Source: Colimorpha sp045222295
GTDB lineage: Bacteria > Bacteroidota > Bacteroidia > Bacteroidales > P3
Length of the DNA: 64,000 bases
Direction of reading: 5' to 3'
NCBI GenBank assembly: GCA_045222295.1
Contig: JBGUXP010000010.1
Coordinates: 62,001-126,000 of the forward strand
Positions 9,511 to 17,629 of the stretch are shown piece after piece (the first letter of the stretch is position 1; every line of letters begins with the position of its first letter). The notes beneath the pieces were generated by a model. It searched no databases. It worked only from the letters and a program-made list of their open reading frames with translations, and was not told the DNA's origin. Both the position numbers and the translations under genes were made by a program.

Positions 9511-9756
9511 ATGAAAAAGAAGTTATTAGTTGTGGGATTATTGGGACTCATGGGACTCATGGGTCTGAGTGGATGCTCGAAGGAAAAGACGTGCCGTTGC
9601 TCGGTGGTAGGATCGCCTACGGTGAGAATTATCAAGATTGACGGCGGCAATTGCGAGGATATCAAGACACTAAGCTATCATACACCGCTAGATCAGCTGG
9701 TGGTTGAGGAGTTGTTGTGTACGGATTATGAATTCAAAATTGACTCGGAGATATGA
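9511..9756 (+). CDS. Tiny Cys-x-Cys lipoprotein (member A)
   Basis: An 81-residue lipoprotein. The signal peptide contains an in-frame 9-bp tandem repeat (LLGLMGLMGLSGC) and a lipobox LSGC, with lipidated Cys at about residue 22. Five residues later comes C-R-C, then after 17 residues C-E-D-I, and a last Cys in ELLCTDYEF. The same spacing occurs in three other small lipoproteins of this window (9753, 17367, 62927). No known domain is recognised. The cysteines could bind a metal or take part in thiol exchange; this is inference. It overlaps the next gene by ATGA and follows ftsK by 3 bp, so it is translated from the ftsK transcript. Confidence 0.7.
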   Translation: MKKKLLVVGLLGLMGLMGLSGCSKEKTCRCSVVGSPTVRIIKIDGGNCEDIKTLSYHTPLDQLVVEELLCTDYEFKIDSEI

Positions 9757-10013
9757 AAAAGATGTTTTACGTGCTGGCTTTCGCCGGCGTGGTGATGCTT
9801 ACGGGCTGTGGCAAAGAACACCAGTGCAAGTGTTTGAAGACGGATTTGGAGGAGGGTGCGTTTGATGAGAACATGGTGTTTGTGCTTGATGGGTCAATAG
9901 ATTGTGACAATATCACAGAGATGGCGTTTGAGGAACATGTGTCGGTGGAAGGGGGAACGTCGTTGAGGAGAGTGGAGGTTCACAAGGTGAAATGTCGCAG
10001 TTATGGTGATTAG
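9753..10013 (+). CDS. Tiny Cys-x-Cys lipoprotein (member B)
   Basis: An 86-residue lipoprotein with lipobox LTGC (Cys at about residue 19) followed by GKEHQ-C-K-C. Then 23 residues lead to C-D-N-I-T-E-M, and a final Cys sits near the C-terminus (VKCRSYGD). The cysteine layout matches its upstream neighbour, although the remaining sequence has diverged, so the pair looks like an old tandem duplication. It overlaps member A by 4 bp and the MauE/thioredoxin gene by 11 bp, which implies coupled translation. Function unknown. Confidence 0.7.
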   Translation: MKKMFYVLAFAGVVMLTGCGKEHQCKCLKTDLEEGAFDENMVFVLDGSIDCDNITEMAFEEHVSVEGGTSLRRVEVHKVKCRSYGD

Positions 10014-10866
10014 ACTATTGCTGAGGGTGCTAGTGGGCACCCTCTTTGTTGTTTCGGCGGTGGCGAAATTGGTAGCCATTGACGATTTCGAGTTGTATGT
10101 TTATTCCTATGGGTGGCTTCCGCTAGGGGTGAGCTATGTGGTGGCGCGGTTATGCATTGGATGGGAGTTGGTCTTGGCTCTGCTGATATGGTCAGGCTGG
10201 TGGAAACGGCTGACGAGAATGGCGGCAGTGTTGACCCTTGTGTGTTTTTCTCTGTTCCTGTGTTATGCAGCGTTAGCAGGAAGAAACGAGTCGTGCCAGT
10301 GCATGGGACGGCTGGTGGATTTGAATCCCGCATGGAGTCTGGTGAAAAATGGTGTGCTGATTGTACTGGTGTTGTTCGGCGTTAAAGTGACAGGGGTTGA
10401 AGGGAAAAAACGAATGTGGAAAGTGATAGTGGGTGCCGCGCTTGGTTTGGTGCTAATGGTGTTGCCGTTTGTTGTGTCGGTGCCTGACAGTTGGGGATTT
10501 GGCCCCAATCAGGAGCCTTATGGAGAGGCCGATTTGATGGAAGCAACGGCCGAGGATGGCGCTCTTGCCCAGATAGGAGTTGGGAAGGGGCGTCATTTGG
10601 TGGCCTTCGTTACGCAGAAGTGTCCGTATTGCCGGTTGGCTCGAAAAAAACTGGATGCATTAGAGAATAGGCATCATCTGAAAAAAGGACAGATTGTGTA
10701 TGTCGAGCCGGAGGATATCGGGAAGGATTTGTGGATAAGGATTACCTTTGGTGCTCGACCGCTGATGCTCCTGATGGATGACCAGAAGGTAAAGGCAACA
10801 TATCATTTGAGAAATGTGGATGAAAAGGAGGTGGCAGAGTTTCTGAAAATGAATGTTGTCGATTGA
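10003..10866 (+). CDS. MauE/DoxX-like membrane protein fused to a thioredoxin-fold domain
   Basis: A 287-residue inner-membrane protein. Residues 1-130 form four membrane helices with the MauE/DoxX look (early LFVVSAVAKL, and CQCMGRLVDLNPAW after helix three). A further span lies at about 142-162. The exported C-terminal part (about 175-287) has a thioredoxin-like fold with the redox motif C-P-Y-C at 207-210 and the cis-Pro region ARPLMLL. MauE-type proteins pass electrons across the membrane to disulfide partners. A cysteine pair in the membrane part (CQC, about residue 100) could relay them. The tight overlap with two Cys-rich lipoproteins suggests these as partners, but that is inference. 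Confidence 0.8.
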   Translation: MVIRLLLRVLVGTLFVVSAVAKLVAIDDFELYVYSYGWLPLGVSYVVARLCIGWELVLALLIWSGWWKRLTRMAAVLTLVCFSLFLCYAALAGRNESCQCMGRLVDLNPAWSLVKNGVLIVLVLFGVKVTGVEGKKRMWKVIVGAALGLVLMVLPFVVSVPDSWGFGPNQEPYGEADLMEATAEDGALAQIGVGKGRHLVAFVTQKCPYCRLARKKLDALENRHHLKKGQIVYVEPEDIGKDLWIRITFGARPLMLLMDDQKVKATYHLRNVDEKEVAEFLKMNVVD

Positions 10867-10885
10867 AATATTTTTTGTATTTTTG
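10855..10885 (+). promoter_or_regulatory. Predicted promoter of the PurF-like gene
   Basis: TATTTTTG (10878-10885) lies 19 bp after GTTG (10855-10858), partly within the end of the previous gene. The start codon is about 80 bp downstream, leaving an AT-rich leader in which I see no riboswitch-like folding. Confidence 0.55.
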
Positions 10886-10966
10886 CAACTTCATTTTTGA
10901 GAATTATAGAATAAAGAGTTTTATAATCAATTATATATATTTTTATCATTAATAAAATTTAAAAAA

Positions 10967-12391
10967 ATGAGCGGTTTTTTTGGTATCGTCTCTGAACGAC
11001 CCTGTATTTCCGATTTGTTCTACGGAACAGATTATCATTCACACCTGGGAACCAAGCGTGCTGGTATGGCAACCTTTGACGGCATGCAGGCACATCAGAA
11101 CATTCACAACATCCAGAACTCGCATTTCCGTCCGAAATTCGCCAAGGATTTGGACGAGATGAAGGGTAATGTGGGTATTGGAGTTATCAGCGACACGGAG
11201 GCCCAGCCCGTAATGGTGAACTCGCACCTGGGAAGATTCGCTATCGCAACAGTGTCGAAAATCAACAATATCGATGAACTGGAGAAAGACTGCCTGGCGA
11301 AGCATCAGCAGTTTACCGACTTGAGTATCGGCCGCACGAATCCGACCGAGTTGGTGGCTCTGCTTATTTCTCAAGGAAAAGATTTTGTCGAGGGTATCGA
11401 GAATGTGTACAATAATGTTAAGGGTAGCTGCACAATGCTCATCCTTACGCCCAACGGGATTATTGCAGCCCGTGATCGCTATGGCCGTACGCCAATTGTT
11501 ATTGGTCGCCGTGGAAACGACTACGCTGTTGCCAGCGAGAGCCATTCGTATGTCAACCTCGGTTATGAGACCTGCCGTTTTGTGGGTCCCGGTGAGATTG
11601 TACAGGTGACGACTGCCGGTGGTATCAAGGTGCTGCGTCCCGCCGAGGCCAAGAACCAGATATGTTCATTCCTTTGGATTTACTATGGATATCCCTGCAC
11701 CGAATATGAAGGCATCAATGCCGAAGAGGTGCGCTATAATCTGGGTCGCATTATGGGAGAGCGCGACGACATCACTCCCGACTTTGTCAGCCCTATTCCC
11801 GACAGTGGTATCGGCATGGCCCTCGGCTACAGCAATGGCCGCAAGATTCCCTACAAACGTGGCTTATTGAAATATACGCCCACTTGGAGCCGCAGTTTTA
11901 TGCCTGTCAGCCAGACCGACCGTTTCCTGGTGGCCAAGATGAAGCTTATCCCCAGCCGCGCTGTTCTGCAGGGAAAAGAGGTGGTCTTCTGCGACGACTC
12001 CATTGTCCGTGGCACCCAGCTGCGTGACAACGTGAAGATGCTCTACGACTACGGCGCCAAGAAGGTGCACGTGCGTATCAGTTGTCCTCCTCTGGTCCAC
12101 GGCTGCACATTCCTGAACTTCAGCGAGAGCAAGACCGACCGTGAACTTATTACCCGCCGAGTCATCGAGGAATTGGAGGGTATTCCTGCCGCCTCTCTTG
12201 CTCCCGAGAAACTACGCGCCTACCAAGAGGCCAGCACACCTGAATATGCCAAGATGGTGGAGGTTATCCGTCAGCATGTGGGTGTCGATACCCTCAAGTT
12301 CAATACTGTCGAGGATGTCTGCGAAGCCATCGGACTTCCGAAGGAAAGCATTTGCACCCATTGCTTCGATGCCAGTTCGTATGGTGATTGA
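10967..12391 (+). CDS. PurF-like amidophosphoribosyltransferase lacking the N-terminal Cys nucleophile
   Basis: A 474-residue protein with an N-terminal class II glutamine amidotransferase (Ntn) domain and a C-terminal type I phosphoribosyltransferase domain. The PRPP loop is clear (VVFCDDSIVRGTQL, about 339-352). Cysteines that could hold a Fe-S cluster as in Bacillus PurF are present: one in QICSFLW, one in SCPPLVHGC and a pair in CTHC near the end. PurF normally starts M-C-G and uses Cys1 (after Met removal) to release ammonia from glutamine. Here the protein starts M-S-G-F-F-G-I, so the nucleophile is a serine. From memory, Bacteroidetes often carry such a second PurF-like paralogue; it may use free ammonia or another substrate. 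It has its own promoter and lies 20 bp before the next gene. Confidence 0.85.
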   Translation: MSGFFGIVSERPCISDLFYGTDYHSHLGTKRAGMATFDGMQAHQNIHNIQNSHFRPKFAKDLDEMKGNVGIGVISDTEAQPVMVNSHLGRFAIATVSKINNIDELEKDCLAKHQQFTDLSIGRTNPTELVALLISQGKDFVEGIENVYNNVKGSCTMLILTPNGIIAARDRYGRTPIVIGRRGNDYAVASESHSYVNLGYETCRFVGPGEIVQVTTAGGIKVLRPAEAKNQICSFLWIYYGYPCTEYEGINAEEVRYNLGRIMGERDDITPDFVSPIPDSGIGMALGYSNGRKIPYKRGLLKYTPTWSRSFMPVSQTDRFLVAKMKLIPSRAVLQGKEVVFCDDSIVRGTQLRDNVKMLYDYGAKKVHVRISCPPLVHGCTFLNFSESKTDRELITRRVIEELEGIPAASLAPEKLRAYQEASTPEYAKMVEVIRQHVGVDTLKFNTVEDVCEAIGLPKESICTHCFDASSYGD

Positions 12392-12411
12392 TAGATGATT
12401 AATAGTTTGAA

Positions 12412-14247
12412 ATGAAGAAACTGCTGCTCATATTGCTCTGTGTGCTTACTGTTGGTGCTGTTCAGGCACAGAAAAAGCACAAGACGGTTGACAAAAAGAA
12501 ATTGCCGACGGTTGTCTCTGTGGCCGATATCCTCCCCAATTATGGTTTGGATACAGCCATGGTGAATGATACGGCCTATGTGGTGGATTATCTGGAAAGT
12601 CAGCCTCAGGACTTTGTGGCGCTAACCAACTATTGTGTAGGAGTTAGAACAAAGGCCCAACAGGCCATTCGTTCCATTGAGTCCGACTATGTTCACAAGG
12701 ACAGTCTGATATGGATTGATTCGAATACGGTTCTTTCTGATTATGATATCTTTGAGTTTCGGTTGCGTCGTTTGGCCGATATGATGGGGCGTATGAGCAT
12801 TCGCTACAGCCGGTTGGAGCAGCAGCGTGTGGAAGCAGAGAAGGAAGCTGCCCGCCAGAAGGCTATTGAGGAGGCTGCCCGTCAGCAGCGCGAACGTGAT
12901 TCAGAGGCCGACGGCCTGCGCAACAGCATTGATCTTCATCACCGTTCTATCATTACAGCCTGTGATGGCGTGGGGATTAAGGACAAGACAAAGTTGAAAG
13001 AGCTAAAGGATCTCTACTATTCCTATCTGATGGTCTATAACAAGTATGACTTGTCGACAGGACACGCTACCAATGAATCGATAGCACAGTTGGATGAGCT
13101 GAATGCTTTCCAGAACGACTTGCTGGAGAATGTGCTGGGTGCTCATTCGCTTCCCTCGCAAATCGAGAACTTTAAGAATGTCTTGAAGGGACGTTGCGAC
13201 CGGGAAACCAACGATGTCTACCGTAGCTATTCGCGTGTATTCAAGGTGACATCGGTGCCAGTCTCTTTTGCTAATGTTAACGAATATGGAGACTACATCA
13301 ACCGCCTGCAGACCATCATCAATGTCCAGAACCGTTACCTGCAGGTCCTTGAGTTGCGAGCTACCATCAACGCCGGTACCAATCAGATTATTCAACTTTA
13401 TGGGAAAAAGTACCGCAAGGAGGTTGACTCCTATAAAGAGGTGGCGCGCTCCATCAACATGGTTCCCGATTTCACTACCAACGCAGAAAGCATCAATTTC
13501 ATCCAACGTCTGGAAGAATTTATTGCCGCTCAGCAGCGCTATGTCGACAATTATTCCTTCCTCGAGGACATTAGCATTCGCTCCGATTCCATCCTCAATG
13601 GCCGTGACAGTAAGTTTCGCGATGTGGTGACAGCCTATCGTGACCTCCAGGAGTCATTGGTCCCTGTACCGACCTTCAAGACTCTCGGTGAGGCCGCCCA
13701 TTATGAGGAACAGCTCAATGAAGTGGTGAAAATCCAGAAATGCTATCTCCAGGTCATCCGTCTTCGTCATGTGATTGAACACAACGACGACTCTCTCATG
13801 TCCATGCGCAAGGTCGACCGCACCATCTACAACGGCTACCGGCTTTTCCGTCAGCAGGCCGACCTCCATCCCTCATTCTCCACCTCGCAGCGTGGCGAGA
13901 GTTTTGTCGGTATGCTTAACTCACATATTGAACTCCAGCAGTTCTGCCTCTCCATTGTCCAGAAACGTCGTCAAATCACTGCCAATGGCAATAAAATTAG
14001 CAATAAGAGCACCTCATATCGCAATATAAGTAAGGCTTATTCGCGTATGATGAAGGTCTACGATGATTTCGATGACATTGCCAATGCAGAGGATTTGCGT
14101 CGCTATTCGCGCCAGTGCGATGCTGTCATCGAAATGCAGGAGGCGTTCCTCAACCTGCTGTCTAGTGACTTGGTCGCGACTAGCGATATGCAGCTCAAGC
14201 GTGAGACTGACATTGGAAAGATAAAGGCTGTTGTGGGATTGGAATAA
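12412..14247 (+). CDS. Secreted helical protein with six ~68-residue repeats
   Basis: A 611-residue exported protein with a Sec signal peptide (MKKLLLILLCVLTVGAVQAQ). A charged coiled-coil segment lies around residues 135-165 (EQQRVEAEKEAARQKAIEEA). From about residue 203 to 590 it consists of tandem helical units. An anchoring Tyr or aromatic position recurs at 205, 273, 341, 409, 476 and 543, that is every 67-68 residues. Each unit has the form Y-x6-V-x-P-x-F, then L-x3-I-x2-Q-x2-Y-L and R-x2-I. No family is recognised. By location it is periplasmic or surface-exposed. A bidirectional terminator follows directly. Confidence 0.75.
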   Translation: MKKLLLILLCVLTVGAVQAQKKHKTVDKKKLPTVVSVADILPNYGLDTAMVNDTAYVVDYLESQPQDFVALTNYCVGVRTKAQQAIRSIESDYVHKDSLIWIDSNTVLSDYDIFEFRLRRLADMMGRMSIRYSRLEQQRVEAEKEAARQKAIEEAARQQRERDSEADGLRNSIDLHHRSIITACDGVGIKDKTKLKELKDLYYSYLMVYNKYDLSTGHATNESIAQLDELNAFQNDLLENVLGAHSLPSQIENFKNVLKGRCDRETNDVYRSYSRVFKVTSVPVSFANVNEYGDYINRLQTIINVQNRYLQVLELRATINAGTNQIIQLYGKKYRKEVDSYKEVARSINMVPDFTTNAESINFIQRLEEFIAAQQRYVDNYSFLEDISIRSDSILNGRDSKFRDVVTAYRDLQESLVPVPTFKTLGEAAHYEEQLNEVVKIQKCYLQVIRLRHVIEHNDDSLMSMRKVDRTIYNGYRLFRQQADLHPSFSTSQRGESFVGMLNSHIELQQFCLSIVQKRRQITANGNKISNKSTSYRNISKAYSRMMKVYDDFDDIANAEDLRRYSRQCDAVIEMQEAFLNLLSSDLVATSDMQLKRETDIGKIKAVVGLE

Positions 14248-14250
14248 AAA

Positions 14251-14280
14251 AAAGGCATCCGTTAACGGATGCCTTTTTTC
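14251..14280. terminator. Bidirectional intrinsic terminator
   Basis: A perfect hairpin GGCATCCG-TTAA-CGGATGCC (14254-14273) is flanked by an A-run on the left and TTTTTT on the right. It can therefore end transcripts from both converging genes. Confidence 0.9.
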
Positions 14281-14293
14281 ATTTTATGATGTT

Positions 14294-15751
14294 TTATTTC
14301 TTTACCGGCATGGCGGCAAGGGTGGCCACAAGATAGTCGTAGAACTTCTTGCTGCTGGGGATGTTGGCGCGCTCATCGGGGCTGTGGGGGCTCTCCAGGG
14401 TCGGACCAAAGGAGATCATCTCCATGTCGGGATATTTGCCGCCCAGTAGGCCGCACTCGAGACCCGCGTGGATGGCCACGACGGCGGGCTCTTTCTTGTA
14501 CATCTTCTTATAGACCTGCTTCATGGTCTTCAGCAACTGGCTGTCCATATTGGGTTTCCATCCGGGATAGGCGCCGCTGAGCTGGCATTTGCCACCGGCC
14601 AGTTCGGCCAGGCAGACGAGGCGCTCGGCAAGGGCTTCCTTGGCGGTGTCGACAGAGGAACGCAGCAGGGCCTGTACGGTGAACTTCTTGGCGGCGGTGG
14701 TCTTTACGATGGCCAGGTTCAGCGAGGTCTCCACAAGGCCTTCCATATCTTTGCTCATGCGGATGACACCGTTGGGGGCTACCATCATCAGGTTGATGAT
14801 TTTCTGGGTGTCGGCATCGGAGATGACCATGGGGCTCATGCGGACTTTCTCGTATTTCATGAAGAAGTCGGGCTCCACCTTGCCAATCTCTTTCTTCACC
14901 CAGCCGGCCACCTTGTCAAGTTCCTTGAGGATGCAGTCGGTGTTCTTCTTCGGGAAGGCGATGACGGCTTCGGCATCGCGCGGGATGGCGTTGCGCATGT
15001 TGCCGCCCTCGATGCTGATGAGGCGCAGACCGCATTCGGCTACCCAGCGGAGGTGACGGAACATCAGTTTGTTCACATTGGCACGGCCGGAGTTGATTTC
15101 CATGCCGGAGTGGCCGCCCTTGAGACCACCGAAGGTTATCTTGTAGGCGCAGTAGTCTTTGGGGGCTTTCTCTGTCTTGTAGGGGATGCTGAGGGTGGCA
15201 TCGATACCGCCGGCGCAGCCCACATAGAGTTCGCCTTCGGTCTCACTGTCGAGGTTCAGCAGGTAGTCACCCTTGAGTTCGCCCTTTTTCAGGCCGAAGG
15301 CACCAGTCATACCGGTCTCTTCGTCGGTGGTGATGAGGGCCTCGAGGGGACCGTGTTTGACGGTCTTGGAGGTGAAGACAGCCATGATGGCGGCAACGCC
15401 GAGGCCGTCGTCGGCACCGAGGGTGGTGTCATCGGCATAGACCCAGTCGCCCACAATCTTGGTCTTGATGGGGTCTTTAAGGAAGTCGTGCTTCTTGCCG
15501 GCACGGGCCTGGGGCACCATGTCCATGTGTGCCTGCAGCACCACGGGATGGACCTTCTCCATGCCCTTGGTGGCGGGCTTGCTCAAGATGACGTTTCCAA
15601 CTTTGTCGACACGGCAGTCAATTTTATTCTTTTTTGCCCATTTCACAAGGAAATCACGGACGATTTCTTCATGCTTCGAGGGACGCGGACATTTGGTAAG
15701 AGCATCGAAATTGCTCCACAACTCTTTGGGTTCGAGGTCTTTGATTGTCAT
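14294..15751 (-). CDS. pepD: Aminoacyl-histidine dipeptidase (cytosol non-specific dipeptidase, M20C)
   Basis: A 485-residue cytosolic metallopeptidase that splits dipeptides such as Xaa-His. Family motifs are in order: QAHMDMV near residue 80 (first metal ligands), LGADDGLGVAA near 112-122 (bridging Asp), TTDEETGMTGA near 140 (catalytic Glu pair), the NLDSETEG block, and AIHAGLECGLLGGKYP near 430 carrying the last His. Length and order are normal for the PepD subfamily. The gene has its own promoter at 15799-15830 and ends at the bidirectional terminator. Its product would recycle peptides in a protein-fermenting or host-associated anaerobe. Confidence 0.95.
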   Translation of the reverse strand: MTIKDLEPKELWSNFDALTKCPRPSKHEEIVRDFLVKWAKKNKIDCRVDKVGNVILSKPATKGMEKVHPVVLQAHMDMVPQARAGKKHDFLKDPIKTKIVGDWVYADDTTLGADDGLGVAAIMAVFTSKTVKHGPLEALITTDEETGMTGAFGLKKGELKGDYLLNLDSETEGELYVGCAGGIDATLSIPYKTEKAPKDYCAYKITFGGLKGGHSGMEINSGRANVNKLMFRHLRWVAECGLRLISIEGGNMRNAIPRDAEAVIAFPKKNTDCILKELDKVAGWVKKEIGKVEPDFFMKYEKVRMSPMVISDADTQKIINLMMVAPNGVIRMSKDMEGLVETSLNLAIVKTTAAKKFTVQALLRSSVDTAKEALAERLVCLAELAGGKCQLSGAYPGWKPNMDSQLLKTMKQVYKKMYKKEPAVVAIHAGLECGLLGGKYPDMEMISFGPTLESPHSPDERANIPSSKKFYDYLVATLAAMPVKK

Positions 15752-15798
15752 GATTGAAAGGTTTTATTTTGTAATAATTTTATTTCTAATACAAAATG

Positions 15799-15830
15799 CA
15801 AATATACAAATATAATTTTATGTATGCAAA
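15799..15830 (-). promoter_or_regulatory. Predicted promoter of pepD
   Basis: On the minus strand TATATTTG (15799-15806) is preceded 20 bp upstream by TTTG (15827-15830). It lies about 50 bp from the pepD start codon. Confidence 0.6.
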
Positions 15831-15838
15831 TATTTTTT

Positions 15839-16402
15839 CTATTCTATGCCTGACAGGTCAAGAAGGTCGAGGATGGTGGTGAATAGGTTTTCCAATTCGG
15901 CACGTTCTTTGAGTAGTTTCTTGGAGGTGTCGATAGGGGTGTCGAAATTGTAGACGGTGACGGGGGTGAAGGACTGCTGGTAGGAAGTGAGTATGTCATA
16001 GCGTTCTATGTCGGCGGGTAGGCAGGAATCAGGTTGGGAAGGGGGGGTGGAGAAATCCTCGCAAAAGAAGTCGGCAATTTCTGAGGCGCGTTCACCTTTG
16101 ATAATCATCATCTTGTGCCCAGGCACCCAGTGAGGGGCAGAGAGTTGGGAACGGGTGGGGGTGAGAGGGCGTTCGATGAGGTAGTAGTCAAGTTGACGTA
16201 GGTTGTCATGATAGGAATAGAGAGGCCAGCTTTGGCCGTCGATCTGGAGGTCATCGAGTCGCGCGAGTGCGAGATGGTAGAGGTGATTAATGTCGTCAAC
16301 AAAGAGGTAGCCTGGGGTTGTGGTATGGAAGAAGAGGTAGGCGAGGTCTTCACTATTGTCTTCAAGGTCGTCGAGGTCCAGTTTGAATACCTGTTTTTTC
16401 AT
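15839..16402 (-). CDS. Hypothetical cytosolic protein
   Basis: A 187-residue soluble protein that I do not recognise. It has no signal peptide or membrane span. The N-terminus alternates acidic and aromatic residues (FKLDLDDLEDNSEDLAY), followed by LARLDDLQIDGQSWPLYSY, a Tyr-rich strand and a C-terminal amphipathic helix. The layout faintly recalls the small IPExxxVDY-type proteins of Bacteroidetes, but that motif is not present as such. It is the last gene of a minus-strand run (GH20-like, hydE, lipoprotein, pflX) and lies 34 bp after the radical SAM gene. Confidence 0.6.
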   Translation of the reverse strand: MKKQVFKLDLDDLEDNSEDLAYLFFHTTTPGYLFVDDINHLYHLALARLDDLQIDGQSWPLYSYHDNLRQLDYYLIERPLTPTRSQLSAPHWVPGHKMMIIKGERASEIADFFCEDFSTPPSQPDSCLPADIERYDILTSYQQSFTPVTVYNFDTPIDTSKKLLKERAELENLFTTILDLLDLSGIE

Positions 16403-16436
16403 ATCTGTCCTAAATCAAGGTTAAGGTAAAAATGTT

Positions 16437-17354
16437 CTATGAGAATGGGTTATCTTTGTTTGTGAAGTCGGGGCGGTAGGTGAGCTCTGAGGCCAGCTCT
16501 TGCAACCAGCCGTCGAATCCTAACTCCTTATAGTGTTGCGCTACGAGGTTGTATTCGTTGGCACTGAGACAGCGATTGAGCGGCTGGGGGAGGTCCGGGT
16601 GTGGGGGGAAATACTGAGCCATGAGTGATACATGGACTTTGAACGGGGGGATGTTGTCGGCAATCCAGTCGAGCACTGCCAGCGAGTTTTCCACATGTCC
16701 CGGGAGAACAAGATGGCGTATGATGAGGCCTCGGAAGGCTATGCCGTTGTCGTCGCATTTCAGGCCTGCGCCAACTTGTCGCATCATTTCGAGGAGTGCT
16801 TTGGAGGCCACCTCGGGATAGTCGGGGGCGTGACTGTAGCGGCAGGCAAGATCGTTGTCCATGTATTTGAAATCGGGGAGATAAATATCGACAAGTCCTT
16901 CCAGGGAACGGAGGGTGTCGACGCTCTCGTAGCCGCTGGAATTGTAGACCACTGTGGGGTTGAATCCCCGTTGGCGCACGGCCTCGACGATGGCAGGGAG
17001 CTGGTGGGCATAGTGGGCGGCGGTGACGAAGCCTAGGAGTGCGGAATGCGGGGAGTTGAGGGCGGAGAGCAGTTGGCAGATACGGTCGGCAATTTCGTCA
17101 ACGGTGCGGTAGTGGATGAGCGAGGCATCGACGCTGGCGGCGGAGATGTCACGGTTCTGACAGTAGATGCAGTGGAGGTTGCAGTGGGAGAAGAAGACGT
17201 TGACGATAGGATTAAGAGGGGGTTCCTCGCCGGTATGCACGCAGATGGCGGAGACCTCCAGCCCTTCTGGTGCCCCGCAAAACCCAGTGGTTTTTCCTCG
17301 GTCAACCTCGCAACTCCTCGGACATAAATGGCATTTCATCTCTTCAACCGTCAA
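16437..17354 (-). CDS. PflX-like radical SAM protein
   Basis: A 305-residue protein of the PflX type (putative pyruvate-formate-lyase activating enzyme). The N-terminus carries a Cys motif C-H-L-C-P-R-S-C (residues 8-15). The radical SAM cluster motif is C-N-L-H-C-I-Y-C near residues 57-64, followed by QNRDIS. Further support comes from the GY-rich mid-region and VLPGHVENS. The substrate of the family is not established. It lies 12 bp after a small lipoprotein gene and in the same run as hydE, another radical SAM enzyme of anaerobic metabolism, but a functional link is only suggested by position. Confidence 0.85.
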   Translation of the reverse strand: MTVEEMKCHLCPRSCEVDRGKTTGFCGAPEGLEVSAICVHTGEEPPLNPIVNVFFSHCNLHCIYCQNRDISAASVDASLIHYRTVDEIADRICQLLSALNSPHSALLGFVTAAHYAHQLPAIVEAVRQRGFNPTVVYNSSGYESVDTLRSLEGLVDIYLPDFKYMDNDLACRYSHAPDYPEVASKALLEMMRQVGAGLKCDDNGIAFRGLIIRHLVLPGHVENSLAVLDWIADNIPPFKVHVSLMAQYFPPHPDLPQPLNRCLSANEYNLVAQHYKELGFDGWLQELASELTYRPDFTNKDNPFS

Positions 17355-17366
17355 ATTATCAAACGT

Positions 17367-17609
17367 CTAGTCCCAATCACAGACAGAATAATATTGTACT
17401 CCTGCTTGGTAAATCATATTGGCGCAGGAGACTCCGTGGTCGTCGACTTCGTCGGAAGTAAAGGTCTCTGCAGCACCGTCGTAGCGTATGCAGGTGCATG
17501 TTTTGTGGCAGGAGGTGAGAGTAAACAAAAGGGATACTACAATGATTAAGGAGCAAAAGGGAGTGTGGGGGAGTGAGAGGGAGTGAAGGGACAAATGTTT
17601 CTGTTGCAT
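17367..17609 (-). CDS. Tiny Cys-x-Cys lipoprotein (member C)
   Basis: An 80-residue lipoprotein with an unusually long n-region before the hydrophobic core (SLIIVVSLLFTLTSC). The lipobox is LTSC, with Cys at about residue 34. It is followed by HKT-C-T-C, then 21 residues to C-A-N-M, and a last Cys four residues from the end. This is the same cysteine layout as the lipoproteins at 9511, 9753 and 62927. It sits 20 bp after hydE and 12 bp before the radical SAM gene, so it belongs to that operon. No function is known; a role in binding metal or redox exchange would be inference. Confidence 0.65.
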   Translation of the reverse strand: MQQKHLSLHSLSLPHTPFCSLIIVVSLLFTLTSCHKTCTCIRYDGAAETFTSDEVDDHGVSCANMIYQAGVQYYSVCDWD

Positions 17610-17629
17610 ATTATATTGATTTTTAATTA

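Noticed and set aside
14468..15757. A 429-codon plus-strand frame opposite pepD
   Set aside because: It is the antisense of a conserved gene with strong third-position bias; its composition is His/Gly/Val-rich and it has no recognisable motif.
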